Part shown: in pieces, positions 27,501 to 34,989 of the stretch
How the letters are laid out: the number at the start of each line of letters is the position of its first letter
Position numbering within the stretch: the stretch's first letter is position 1
Source of the DNA: Rhodanobacter sp.
GTDB taxonomy: Bacteria > Pseudomonadota > Gammaproteobacteria > Xanthomonadales > Rhodanobacteraceae
Direction: 5' to 3'
Length of the DNA: 64,000 nt
NCBI GenBank assembly: GCA_024711345.1
Contig: JANJTA010000026.1
Coordinates: 1 to 64,000 of the forward strand
Made by a program: the position numbers and the translations under genes
The notes under the pieces: model-generated
Seen by the model: only the letters and a program-made list of their open reading frames with translations
What the model was told of the DNA's origin: nothing
Database searches by the model: none

Positions 27501-27576
27501 TGGTGCCGGCACCCGGATTCGAACTGGGGACCTACTGATTACAAATCAGTTGCTCTACCAACTGAGCTATGCCGGC
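27501..27576 (-). tRNA. tRNA-Thr (anticodon TGT)
   Basis: On the minus strand a 76-base cloverleaf starts GCCGGCA and ends TGCCGGC-A-CCA, so the CCA is encoded. The anticodon stem ACTGA/TCAGT encloses loop TTTGTAA, giving anticodon TGT, which reads ACA and related threonine codons. The D-arm AGCTCAGTTGGTAGAGC and T-arm GTTCGAATC are canonical. Its 3' end faces the A+T-rich gene pair. Confidence 0.97.
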
Positions 27577-27614
27577 GGGGCCGGGGGATTCTAGCAGGCC
27601 GCATCGCCGGCGGT

Positions 27615-28298
27615 TCAGAAGCAGCCGGTGCTGTGCGAACCGATGCCCGCGGTCCGGACCCGGCTGCGCCAGTCGAAGTTGCCGCCATCGGCGACCACCA
27701 GGTCCAGCCAGTACTCGGGCACGCTCTCGCTGCGCTCGCTCATGCGCGCGGGGAAGCCGGCCGCGGCGACCTCGTCACGGCGTTTGCGCGCATTGGCCGG
27801 GTCCTTGAACAGGCCCAGCGAAATGGTATTGGGCTGGTCGCCGGCGCTGACCACGAAGTAGTCGTTGATGTTGCGCGCCGCCAGCTGGCGCGCCACCGCC
27901 AGCGCCTGCGCGCGGCTGCCGGCGGCGGGCAGGTAGACCCACCAGCCACTGGTCTGGCTGGTCTGCTCCTGGCGCGAGCGCATGCGCACGGTCTGCGCCG
28001 ACAGCGCCTGGCGTGCGCTGCGCAGGTCCTGCGGCGTGGCGAACGGGCCGAGTGCGAGGCAGCTGTAGCTTAGATTGCGCGGCGGCGTCGCCATGGCCGG
28101 GGCGGCTGCCGTTGCCGCCGCCGGGGTCGCTGCCGTCGCCGCCGGAGCGGGAACCGGCATTTCCGACAGCAGGCGCAGTTCCGTCACGCCGGGATCGCTG
28201 GGCATGCCACCGCGGGCATACGGTTGCCCCAGCAACAGCCAGGCGCCCACCGCGATATTCAGCGCGGTCAACAACACGAACAGCAGGCGCAGGAACAT
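27615..28298 (-). CDS. SPOR domain-containing envelope protein
   Basis: A 227-residue protein with one N-terminal membrane anchor (about 3-24) and an Ala/Pro-rich linker (about 48-75). The C-terminal region resembles a SPOR peptidoglycan-binding domain: CLALGPFATPQDLRSARQAL, WWVYLPAAGSRAQALAVARQL, YFVVSAGDQPNTISLGLFKD. It probably binds septal peptidoglycan in the periplasm. It lies 46 bp downstream of coaX on the same strand, the usual birA-coaX-SPOR order in this group. Confidence 0.88.
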   Translation of the reverse strand: MFLRLLFVLLTALNIAVGAWLLLGQPYARGGMPSDPGVTELRLLSEMPVPAPAATAATPAAATAAAPAMATPPRNLSYSCLALGPFATPQDLRSARQALSAQTVRMRSRQEQTSQTSGWWVYLPAAGSRAQALAVARQLAARNINDYFVVSAGDQPNTISLGLFKDPANARKRRDEVAAAGFPARMSERSESVPEYWLDLVVADGGNFDWRSRVRTAGIGSHSTGCF

Positions 28299-28344
28299 CG
28301 GACCCCCATCAAGCGGCAGCGGCCATCATTCTAGACGGACGGCG

Positions 28345-29088
28345 TCATGCCGCATCGGCCCATACGGCCAGGCCGCGCAGCACGCCGTCCGGGCCCAGCC
28401 GCGCCGGCAGCGACAGCAGCGGCAGCAGCGAGGCGGCGTCGCCGCCGCCCAGGACAAGTTGCGGCGTCGTGCCCAGCCGCACCGCCGCACGCGCGGCGAA
28501 GCGCTCGACCAGCGCGGCCGCCGCGTGCCAGCAGCCGGAGGCCACCGCGTCGGCGGTGTTGTCGGCCAGCTCCACGATCGCGCCCGGCCGCTCCGGCCGC
28601 ACCTGCGCCGTGGCGCCGCGCAGCGACTGCTGCATCAGCAGCGGACCCGGCGCGATCAGGCCGCCCAGATGCCGGCCGTCGGCCGCCAGCGCATCCAGCG
28701 TGAGTGCGGTACCGACGCCGGCCAGCACGCACGGCGCGCAGCCATCGGCATATGCCGCCACCATCGCCAGGAACCGATCCACGCCGAGCCGCTGCGGCTC
28801 GGCGTAAGCGTTGCGCACGCCGCAGGCTTGCGCCGGGGTGCGCAGCCAGTGGGGCGCGCAGGCGAACCGCTGTTGCGTCGCCGCGGCCACCAGGGTTTCG
28901 CGCGCGGCATCGACCACCGAGGCCGCCAGCACCCGCGTCGGCCGCGGCAGACCGGCCCAGGCCGACGCCAGCGCGGCCATTGGGTCAGCCGCCTGCCAAT
29001 CCACCGCGCCACGCGCCAGCCAGGCGTCCGGCGACGCCTGCAGCGCCCACTTCAGCCGCGTGTTGCCGAGGTCGAGCAAGAGCCTCAT
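28345..29088 (-). CDS. coaX: Type III pantothenate kinase
   Basis: Phosphorylates pantothenate as the first step of CoA synthesis. The 247-residue product has the ASKHA-fold ATP motif DLGNTRLKWA at the N-terminus, the catalytic-Asp region RLGVDRFLAMVAAY, and GVGTALTLDALAADGRHLGG followed by PGPLLMQQSL. The ATG overlaps the birA stop (ATGA, 29085-29088), so the two are coupled. No type I or II kinase is seen here. Confidence 0.95.
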   Translation of the reverse strand: MRLLLDLGNTRLKWALQASPDAWLARGAVDWQAADPMAALASAWAGLPRPTRVLAASVVDAARETLVAAATQQRFACAPHWLRTPAQACGVRNAYAEPQRLGVDRFLAMVAAYADGCAPCVLAGVGTALTLDALAADGRHLGGLIAPGPLLMQQSLRGATAQVRPERPGAIVELADNTADAVASGCWHAAAALVERFAARAAVRLGTTPQLVLGGGDAASLLPLLSLPARLGPDGVLRGLAVWADAA

Positions 29089-30074
29089 GCGCGGCGCACC
29101 GTGACGTCCGCGCTGTCGATCCGGCGCACGCTGCCATCGGCCATGCGCACCTGCAGCGCGCCGCGCCCGTCCACGCCGGCGCCCACGCCGTCGAACGCAC
29201 CCTGTGCCCCGCTCAGCCGCAACGGCTGGCCGCGCAGCAGGTCGTGGCGCGCGTAGTCGGCACTGAACGCGGCGAAGCCGTCGCGCTCGAACTGCCGCAA
29301 GCCCTCGGCCAGGGCGGCGATCAATGCCGCCGCCGCACGGTTGCGATCCGGCGGCGTACCGCCGGCGAGAGTGGCCAGGTCGCAGACCGGCTGGCCCGCC
29401 TGTTCGCGCAGCGCCGGGGTCAGCCGCAGGTTGAGGCCGATCCCGATGACCGCCGCGCAGGGTCCCTGGTATTCGCCGCTGAGCTCGACCAGGATGCCGC
29501 CCAGCTTGCCGCCAGTCTGCCCCTCGCCGACGGCGAGCACGTCGTTTGGCCATTTCAATCCGGACCCGGCGATGCCCAGCTGCTCCAGCGCGCGCAGCAC
29601 GATCACGCCGACCGCCAGCGACAAGCCCGTCAGCGCGGCAAACCCGGACTCGAAACGCTTGAGGCAGGACAGGTACAGGTTCAACCCGGGCGGCGACAGC
29701 CAGCCGCGCCCGCGCCGGCCGCGGCCGGCCCGCTGGGTCTCGGCCAGCACGATGCTGAGGTCCTTCGCTGCCTGGCCGCGACGCAGCAGTTCGCTGGAGG
29801 TGGAATCGAGCTCCCAATGCACCTCCAGCACACCCAACGAGCGGGCCAGCGGCGCCGGCAGGGCGGCGCGGATCTGCTTCGCGTCCAGCATCTGCAGCGG
29901 CCACGGCAGCCGGTAGCCGGCCGTGCCGCGCGCCTCGACCGGCACGCCGCGGGCGCGCAAGGCCTCGACCTGCTTCCAGATCGCCGCGCGGGTCACCCCG
30001 GCCCGTGCGGCAAGGCCGGCGCCGGACAACGATTCGCCTGCGGCCAGCAGGGCCAGCAATTGCGCCGGCTGCAT
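29085..30074 (-). CDS. birA: Bifunctional biotin ligase / biotin operon repressor
   Basis: Attaches biotin to carrier proteins and, through its N-terminal winged helix, can repress biotin synthesis genes. In the 329-residue product the HTH covers about 1-55 (LSGAGLAARAGVTRAAIWKQVEALRARG). The catalytic domain (about 75-265) has the biotin-AMP loop GRGRRGRGW and KWPNDVLA, and a small C-terminal SH3-like domain follows. The start at 30074 (MQPAQLLALL) removes 41 non-family residues of the longer frame. It is first in the birA-coaX-SPOR operon. Confidence 0.95.
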   Translation of the reverse strand: MQPAQLLALLAAGESLSGAGLAARAGVTRAAIWKQVEALRARGVPVEARGTAGYRLPWPLQMLDAKQIRAALPAPLARSLGVLEVHWELDSTSSELLRRGQAAKDLSIVLAETQRAGRGRRGRGWLSPPGLNLYLSCLKRFESGFAALTGLSLAVGVIVLRALEQLGIAGSGLKWPNDVLAVGEGQTGGKLGGILVELSGEYQGPCAAVIGIGLNLRLTPALREQAGQPVCDLATLAGGTPPDRNRAAAALIAALAEGLRQFERDGFAAFSADYARHDLLRGQPLRLSGAQGAFDGVGAGVDGRGALQVRMADGSVRRIDSADVTVRRA

Positions 30075-30263
30075 CAGCCGGCCCCGCCTGCGGCAGCGGG
30101 CGGCGGACAATGCGAGGGATGGCGGGGCAGCTCGGACATCGCCGGATTCTAGCCCGCCCGAGCGGCTCTGCGGCAGCCGCGGGCGGGTCGGCAGCACTGG
30201 TACGGCATCGGTGTTTCTGCGACGATCAAGATCTTCGCTTGAGGGTCAGGGAGTTCGATCGCC

Positions 30264-30587
30264 ATGCGTGCCACCCATTGGCTTATCGGTTGCGCCTTGT
30301 GCGTCGCAGGGCTGGGCGGCGCCGCCGCCACCAGCCTGGACGCCACCCAGGACCTGGACAGCTCCTCGCACGCCACGCTCAACAACGCCAGCTCACATGA
30401 CGCCAACAACAGTGGCGGCGACGTGCTGGGCCTCAACCGCGACTGCCCGTCGACTGGCAGCAACGATGGCACCGGCGGCAGCGCCGGCAACGGCAGCGCC
30501 CGCTCCGGCGGCGCCTCCTCCACGCCGACGCCGGCCCGCCGACCGCACCTGGGCTGGCAATCGCTGCTGCCAGGCTCGATCCAGTAA
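30264..30587 (+). CDS. Small secreted Ser/Asn/Gly-rich protein
   Basis: A 107-residue product with a clear signal peptide (about 1-22, ending GGAAA). A low-complexity region rich in Ser, Asn, Asp and Gly follows, then a short basic C-terminal motif, RRPHLGWQSLLPGSIQ. Not recognised. CAGGGAG lies upstream of ATG 30264. It is followed after 11 bp by mtfA, so the pair may be co-transcribed. Confidence 0.6.
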   Translation: MRATHWLIGCALCVAGLGGAAATSLDATQDLDSSSHATLNNASSHDANNSGGDVLGLNRDCPSTGSNDGTGGSAGNGSARSGGASSTPTPARRPHLGWQSLLPGSIQ

Positions 30588-30598
30588 CGCTCGGCGTC

Positions 30599-31393
30599 AT
30601 GCCGGGTCCATGGTGGCAATCGCTGCGGGCGCGTTTTGAACCGGCGCCGATCGCCGATCCACTGTGGCGGCGCGCGCTGGCCGGCTGCCCGCTGGCGCGT
30701 CGGCTCGATCCCGAACGGCAGCAGCAGCTGCGTGGGCTGTCGGCCCTGTTCCTGGCGCGCAAGCATTTCCATGCGTTGGCCGGCGCCGTGCTGGACGACT
30801 ACTGGCGCCTGCTGATCGCCATGCAGGCCTGCCTGCCGGCGTTGCGGCAAGGCGGCGCCAGCCTGCGCGGCTGGCGCGACGTGCTGATCTACCCCGGCGA
30901 GTTCAAGGTGCGCCGCAGCCACCACGACGACCGCACCGGGGTGGTCACCGAAGGCGACGAGATCCGCGTCGGCGAGGCGTGGGAACGCGGCCCGCTGGTG
31001 CTGTCGCTGGCCGACGTGCAGCTGGACCTGGAGCAACCGTGGGACGGCTACAACGTGGTCGTGCACGAGATGGCGCACAAGCTGGACATGCTCGACGGCC
31101 CGCCCGACGGGGTGCCGCCGCTGGTGGACATCCCGCGGCGGCGCTGGATCGGACAGTTCCAGCAGGCCTACGACCGCCTGGTCGCCACGCCGCCGGACCG
31201 CTGCGACAGTCCGATCGACCACTACGCCACCGAAAGCGCCGCCGAGTATTTCGCCGTGGTCAGCGAGATGCACTACTCGCAACCGGGGCTGCTGCGCGAG
31301 GCCGAACCGGCGGTGGCCGAATTGCTGGAAATGTTCTATGGCCGCTCGCCGGCCGAGGGCCGCGAGCCGGCTGGCTACTGCCGCGCGCGTTGA
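30599..31393 (+). CDS. mtfA: MtfA-type zinc metallopeptidase (M90)
   Basis: In E. coli, MtfA is a cytosolic aminopeptidase-like protein that binds the glucose repressor Mlc. This 264-residue product has the M90 active site VVHEMAHKLDMLDG (HExxH) and the downstream YATESAAEYFAVVSE, where the third metal-binding Glu lies. Family landmarks WRDVLIYPGEF and GEAWERGPLVLSLADV are present. Start ATG 30599 lacks a strong Shine-Dalgarno. Whether an Mlc partner exists here is unknown. Confidence 0.92.
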   Translation: MPGPWWQSLRARFEPAPIADPLWRRALAGCPLARRLDPERQQQLRGLSALFLARKHFHALAGAVLDDYWRLLIAMQACLPALRQGGASLRGWRDVLIYPGEFKVRRSHHDDRTGVVTEGDEIRVGEAWERGPLVLSLADVQLDLEQPWDGYNVVVHEMAHKLDMLDGPPDGVPPLVDIPRRRWIGQFQQAYDRLVATPPDRCDSPIDHYATESAAEYFAVVSEMHYSQPGLLREAEPAVAELLEMFYGRSPAEGREPAGYCRAR

Positions 31394-31433
31394 GTGCCGC
31401 GACGGCGCACCGAGAACCGTTTGCGGCGTCCGC

Positions 31434-32873
31434 TCAGCTTGCTGCCAGCCTCACGCTGAAGCGTGCGCCGCCGAGTTCCGGCGAACGGTCGACCACCAGC
31501 TCGCCCTGGTAGGCGTGCACGATGTCCTGCACGATCGACAGGCCGATGCCGTGCCCCTGCACGCGCTCGTCGCCGCGCACGCCTCGCTGCAGCACCTTCT
31601 CGATCTGGTCCCCGGCGATGCCCGGGCCGTCGTCCTCCACGCCCAGCCACAGGCCGGGCCGCGGGCGGCCGGGCTGCGGCTGCATCTTCACCACCAGCAG
31701 CACACGGTGGCCGGCCCACTTGAACGCGTTTTCCAGCAGATTGCCCATCAGCTCGAGCAGGTCACCCTGCTCGCCGTAGAACACCGCGCCGTCCTCGATG
31801 TCGAACTCGCACAGAACGTTCTTGGCCGCGTAGACCTTCTCCAGGCCCTGCACGATGTCCTCGGCGTGGCCGGCGATCGGCACCGCGCTGGCGAAGGTCT
31901 GCCGGCCGGAAGTGGCCGCGCGCGACAGCTGGTAGGCGACCAGCTCGTTCATCCGCCGCACCTGGTCGAGCACGCTGGCGCGGCGCGCCGCCTCGTCGCC
32001 CGCGGTCGGCGACTCCAGCTGCGAGCGGATCACCGCCAGCGGCGTCTTCAGGCTGTGCGCGAGGTCGGCCAGGGTATGCCGGTAGCGCGTGCGCTGTTCG
32101 CGCTCGTTGGTGATGAAGGCGTTGATGCGCTCGGTCAGGCCGGTCAGCTCCCTCGGGTACTGGCTGTCCAGCTGTTCGCTGTCGCCGCGCTCGACCCGGC
32201 TCATGTCGCTGGCCACCTTGCGCAACGGGGTGAGGCTCCAGCGCAGCAGCAGCAGCTGCAGCACGATCAGCATCACGCCGAGGATCGACAGCCAGATCAC
32301 CAGGGTATGGCGGAACACCGCGTTCTCGCCCTCGAGCTGGTCCTCGGTCTGCGCCACCATCACGGTGAGCCGCACCGATTTCTTCTCCACCGTGTCCAGC
32401 GCCACGCCGTAGCTGTAGTAGTAGAGACGGCCCATGCGGGTGTCGACCGGCCCCTCGAACTGGCTCTGCCCCGGCTCCAGCGGTTTCAGGAAGCTGAAGT
32501 CGCGGCCGATCGCCGAGGACGATTCCCAGTGGTAGCCATGGTCGCCCAGCGCCACCGCGTACAGGCCGGAACCCGGCCGCGAGAAGTTGGGGTTCGGCGA
32601 GGTTTCCGGCGGCAGCAGCCGGCCGTACCGGTTGACGTCGGTACTGGTGATGTACGCGATGGTGAAATTTTCCAGCCGGTCGTGCAGCGTGCGCAGCGCG
32701 CGCGCCTTGTTGGTCTGGGTCAGGGTCAGCCCGACCAGGCCGAGGAAGCCGGCCAGCACGAGCGTGGTGGCGATCGCCGCGCGTGCCGCCAGCGACAGCG
32801 GGCGGCGCGGCGACCCACGCTCATTCGTCGTCGCCGTCGGTGCGCGGGATGGCAAAGCGGTATCCGCGTCCAC
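31434..32873 (-). CDS. phoQ: PhoQ-like sensor histidine kinase
   Basis: Membrane kinase of a two-component pair. The 479-residue product has TM1 (about 31-51), a periplasmic sensor region (about 52-188), TM2 (about 190-210), a HAMP-like segment and the DHp H-box DLAHSLKTPLAV with His273, which matches PhoQ. The ATPase domain follows (GNLLENAFKW, DDGPGI, GHGIGLSIV). The only in-frame start is a GTG at 32873, which overlaps phoP by 53 bases. In Xanthomonas this system senses divalent cations or envelope stress; the ligand here is inferred. Confidence 0.88.
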   Translation of the reverse strand: MDADTALPSRAPTATTNERGSPRRPLSLAARAAIATTLVLAGFLGLVGLTLTQTNKARALRTLHDRLENFTIAYITSTDVNRYGRLLPPETSPNPNFSRPGSGLYAVALGDHGYHWESSSAIGRDFSFLKPLEPGQSQFEGPVDTRMGRLYYYSYGVALDTVEKKSVRLTVMVAQTEDQLEGENAVFRHTLVIWLSILGVMLIVLQLLLLRWSLTPLRKVASDMSRVERGDSEQLDSQYPRELTGLTERINAFITNEREQRTRYRHTLADLAHSLKTPLAVIRSQLESPTAGDEAARRASVLDQVRRMNELVAYQLSRAATSGRQTFASAVPIAGHAEDIVQGLEKVYAAKNVLCEFDIEDGAVFYGEQGDLLELMGNLLENAFKWAGHRVLLVVKMQPQPGRPRPGLWLGVEDDGPGIAGDQIEKVLQRGVRGDERVQGHGIGLSIVQDIVHAYQGELVVDRSPELGGARFSVRLAAS

Positions 32874-33513
32874 GTACCGTCTCGATGGGTTTGAGGGTGC
32901 CTTCCGGGTCCAGCTTGCGCCGCAGGCGGCCGATGAACACTTCCAGCACGTTGGAGTCGCGGTCGAAATCCTGCTGGTAGATGTGCTCGGTGAGGTCGGC
33001 CTTGGAGACCAGCTCGCCGGCGTGCAGCATCAGGTATTCCAGCACCTTGTACTCGTAGCTGGTCAGGTCCACCGGCTTGCCTTCCACCGTCACCGTCTGC
33101 GCGGTGGTGTCCAGCTTGATCATGCCGCAGGCCAGGATCGGCTTCGACCAGCCGCTGGCGCGGCGCACCAGCGCGTTGATGCGCGCCAGCAGCTCCTCGA
33201 CGTGGAACGGCTTGACCAGGTAGTCGTCGGCGCCGTACTTCAGCCCCTCGACCTTGTCCTGCCAGCTGCCGCGCGCGGTGAGGATCAGGATCGGGTAGCG
33301 CTGGCCGTGTTCGCGCAGCGCCTTGACCAGCTCCATGCCGGACATCTTGGGCAGCCCCAGGTCGATGATCGCCAGGTCGAACGGCACCTCGCGGCCGAGG
33401 TAGATGCCCTCCTCGCCATCCTGCGCCGCGTCGACGGCGAAACCGTCGCGTTTCAGGCGCGCCGCCAGCGTCTCGCGCAACGGCGCCTCGTCCTCCACCA
33501 ACAGGATGCGCAT
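32821..33513 (-). CDS. phoP: PhoP-like response regulator (OmpR/PhoB class)
   Basis: A 230-residue regulator. The receiver domain (1-115) has the acidic pocket VEDE, phospho-acceptor Asp51 (AIIDLGLPKMSG) and LVKPF. The winged-helix output domain (about 125-222) has SYEYKVLEYLMLHAGELVSK and RGRGYRFAI. It closely resembles Xanthomonas PhoP. The start codon shares one base with the PepSY gene stop (TGATG), and the phoQ start overlaps its 3' end, giving the operon PepSY-phoP-phoQ. Confidence 0.92.
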   Translation of the reverse strand: MRILLVEDEAPLRETLAARLKRDGFAVDAAQDGEEGIYLGREVPFDLAIIDLGLPKMSGMELVKALREHGQRYPILILTARGSWQDKVEGLKYGADDYLVKPFHVEELLARINALVRRASGWSKPILACGMIKLDTTAQTVTVEGKPVDLTSYEYKVLEYLMLHAGELVSKADLTEHIYQQDFDRDSNVLEVFIGRLRRKLDPEGTLKPIETVRGRGYRFAIPRTDGDDE

Positions 33514-33836
33514 CAGCGTTTCTCCTTGCGGCCCGCGTTCTTGGCGGGCGGGTTCTTGGTTGACTGGGCGGATGACGGATTCTTGCCCGATTCGGAGGAG
33601 ACCACCATCACCCTGACGTGACCGTCGGCGGTGAGCACCTTGATGCGGTACTCCTGCCGGCGGCCGACCCCCCGCTGCTCGGCCGACAAGACCTTGCCGC
33701 CGGTTTCCTGCTGCACCTGCAGCACCGCCTGGTCCAGCGTCACCGTCGACTCGGCCGACTGCGCCACGGCCAGCCCGGACGCACCGGCAACCAGCGATAT
33801 CAGCAGAGCAGGGATGAAGTTTTTGTGCGTCGTCAT
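33513..33836 (-). CDS. Periplasmic PepSY-domain protein
   Basis: A protein of about 107 residues with a signal peptide (cleavage near AVAQS-A) and a PepSY-like core (about 28-80: VTLDQAVLQVQQETGGKVLSAEQ...YRIKVLTADGHVRVMVV), followed by a Lys/Asn-rich tail. PepSY proteins often inhibit peptidases or modulate a partner sensor. Here the gene is translationally coupled to phoP, so a role in tuning PhoQ is plausible (inference). A second ATG four codons upstream (33848) is an alternative start. Confidence 0.85.
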   Translation of the reverse strand: MTTHKNFIPALLISLVAGASGLAVAQSAESTVTLDQAVLQVQQETGGKVLSAEQRGVGRRQEYRIKVLTADGHVRVMVVSSESGKNPSSAQSTKNPPAKNAGRKEKR

Positions 33837-33918
33837 GGGTAAAGTCATCGCCCGGCAGCTGCCGGTGCGGCCAGCCTAGACAATCCGGCCTGAATACTGA
33901 CCGGACGGGCGGCAGCTG

Positions 33919-34905
33919 TCACGCCGCCGCTGCGCACGGCGCCATCGCCTGTTCCAGCAGCGCCCAGCCGGCGCCCGGCAGGTGCGCGCCCTCGCTGAGC
34001 GTGCGGCGGAACGCGCGCGCGCCCGGCTCGCCCTGGTACAGCCCGAGCAGGTGCCGGCTGACGTGCTTCAGCGCGGTGCCGCGCGCCAGCTCGGCTTCGA
34101 CATACGGTCGCAGGCGCCGCAGCACGTCCTCGCGCTCGGGCAGCGGCTCGCCGTGCAGCGCGTGCTCGAGCTGCGCCAGCAGGTACGGGTCGTGGTAGGC
34201 CGCGCGGCCCAGCATCACGCCGTCCAGCTGCGCCAGGTGCGCGCGCACCTGTTCCACCGTGGTGATGCCGCCGTTGATCACCACCACCAGCTGCGGGAAC
34301 TCGCGCTTGAGCCGGTACACCCGCTCGTAGTCCAGCGGCGGCACCTCGCGGTTCTCCTTCGGGCTGAGACCCTTCAGCCAGGCCTTGCGCGCGTGCACCA
34401 CCAGCACGCCGACGCCGGCTTCCAGCATCAGCTCGGTGAACTGCTGCAGGTCGGCGTAGGCGTCCTGGTCGTCCACGCCGATGCGGCACTTCACCGTCAC
34501 CGGCACGCCGACCGCGTCGCGCATCGCCTTCACGCAGTCGGCCACCAGCGCCGGCTCGCGCATCAGGCAGGCGCCGAAGCGGCCCGACTGCACGCGGTCG
34601 GAAGGGCAGCCCACGTTGAGGTTGATCTCGTCGTAGCCGGCCTCGGCGCCGCAGCGCGCCGCCTGCGCCAGCTCGCGCGGCTCGCTGCCGCCCAGCTGCA
34701 GCGCCAGCGGGTGTTCCTGCTGGCTGTGCTCGAGCAGGCGCAGCTGCTTGCCGCGTACCAGCGCCGCGCTGGTCACCATTTCGGTATACAGCCGCGCGCG
34801 CGGCGACAGCAGCCGGTGGAAGTAGCGGCAGTGGCGGTCGGTCCAGTCCATCATCGGCGCCACCGAAAGCTGCCAGGGCGAGGCGCGGTGGTGGTTTTCG
34901 GTCAT
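33919..34905 (-). CDS. dusA: tRNA-dihydrouridine synthase A
   Basis: FMN enzyme that reduces uridines 20/20a in the tRNA D-loop. The 328-residue product has the DusA N-terminal VAPMMDWTDRHCRYFHRLLS, the catalytic Cys in INLNVGCPSDRVQSGRFGACLM, VTVKCRIGVDD, and the FMN-phosphate site VINGGITTVEQV / GVMLGRAAYHDP. These features are DusA-specific within the Dus family. It lies 84 bp downstream of the last gene of the injection-system operon on the same strand, but it is unrelated in function. Confidence 0.95.
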   Translation of the reverse strand: MTENHHRASPWQLSVAPMMDWTDRHCRYFHRLLSPRARLYTEMVTSAALVRGKQLRLLEHSQQEHPLALQLGGSEPRELAQAARCGAEAGYDEINLNVGCPSDRVQSGRFGACLMREPALVADCVKAMRDAVGVPVTVKCRIGVDDQDAYADLQQFTELMLEAGVGVLVVHARKAWLKGLSPKENREVPPLDYERVYRLKREFPQLVVVINGGITTVEQVRAHLAQLDGVMLGRAAYHDPYLLAQLEHALHGEPLPEREDVLRRLRPYVEAELARGTALKHVSRHLLGLYQGEPGARAFRRTLSEGAHLPGAGWALLEQAMAPCAAAA

Positions 34906-34989
34906 CTCGGAACATCTCGGGGGAGGCTTGCAGGGTGCATGCTACGTCACCCCGGCGTTTGCTCCTATGCCGGTGCGTTCCGCCACCAC

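Noticed and set aside
34906-34989. Terminator after the injection-system operon
   Set aside because: Only a weak, imperfect CACCGGC/GCCGGGGTG pairing with a long loop and no T-run.
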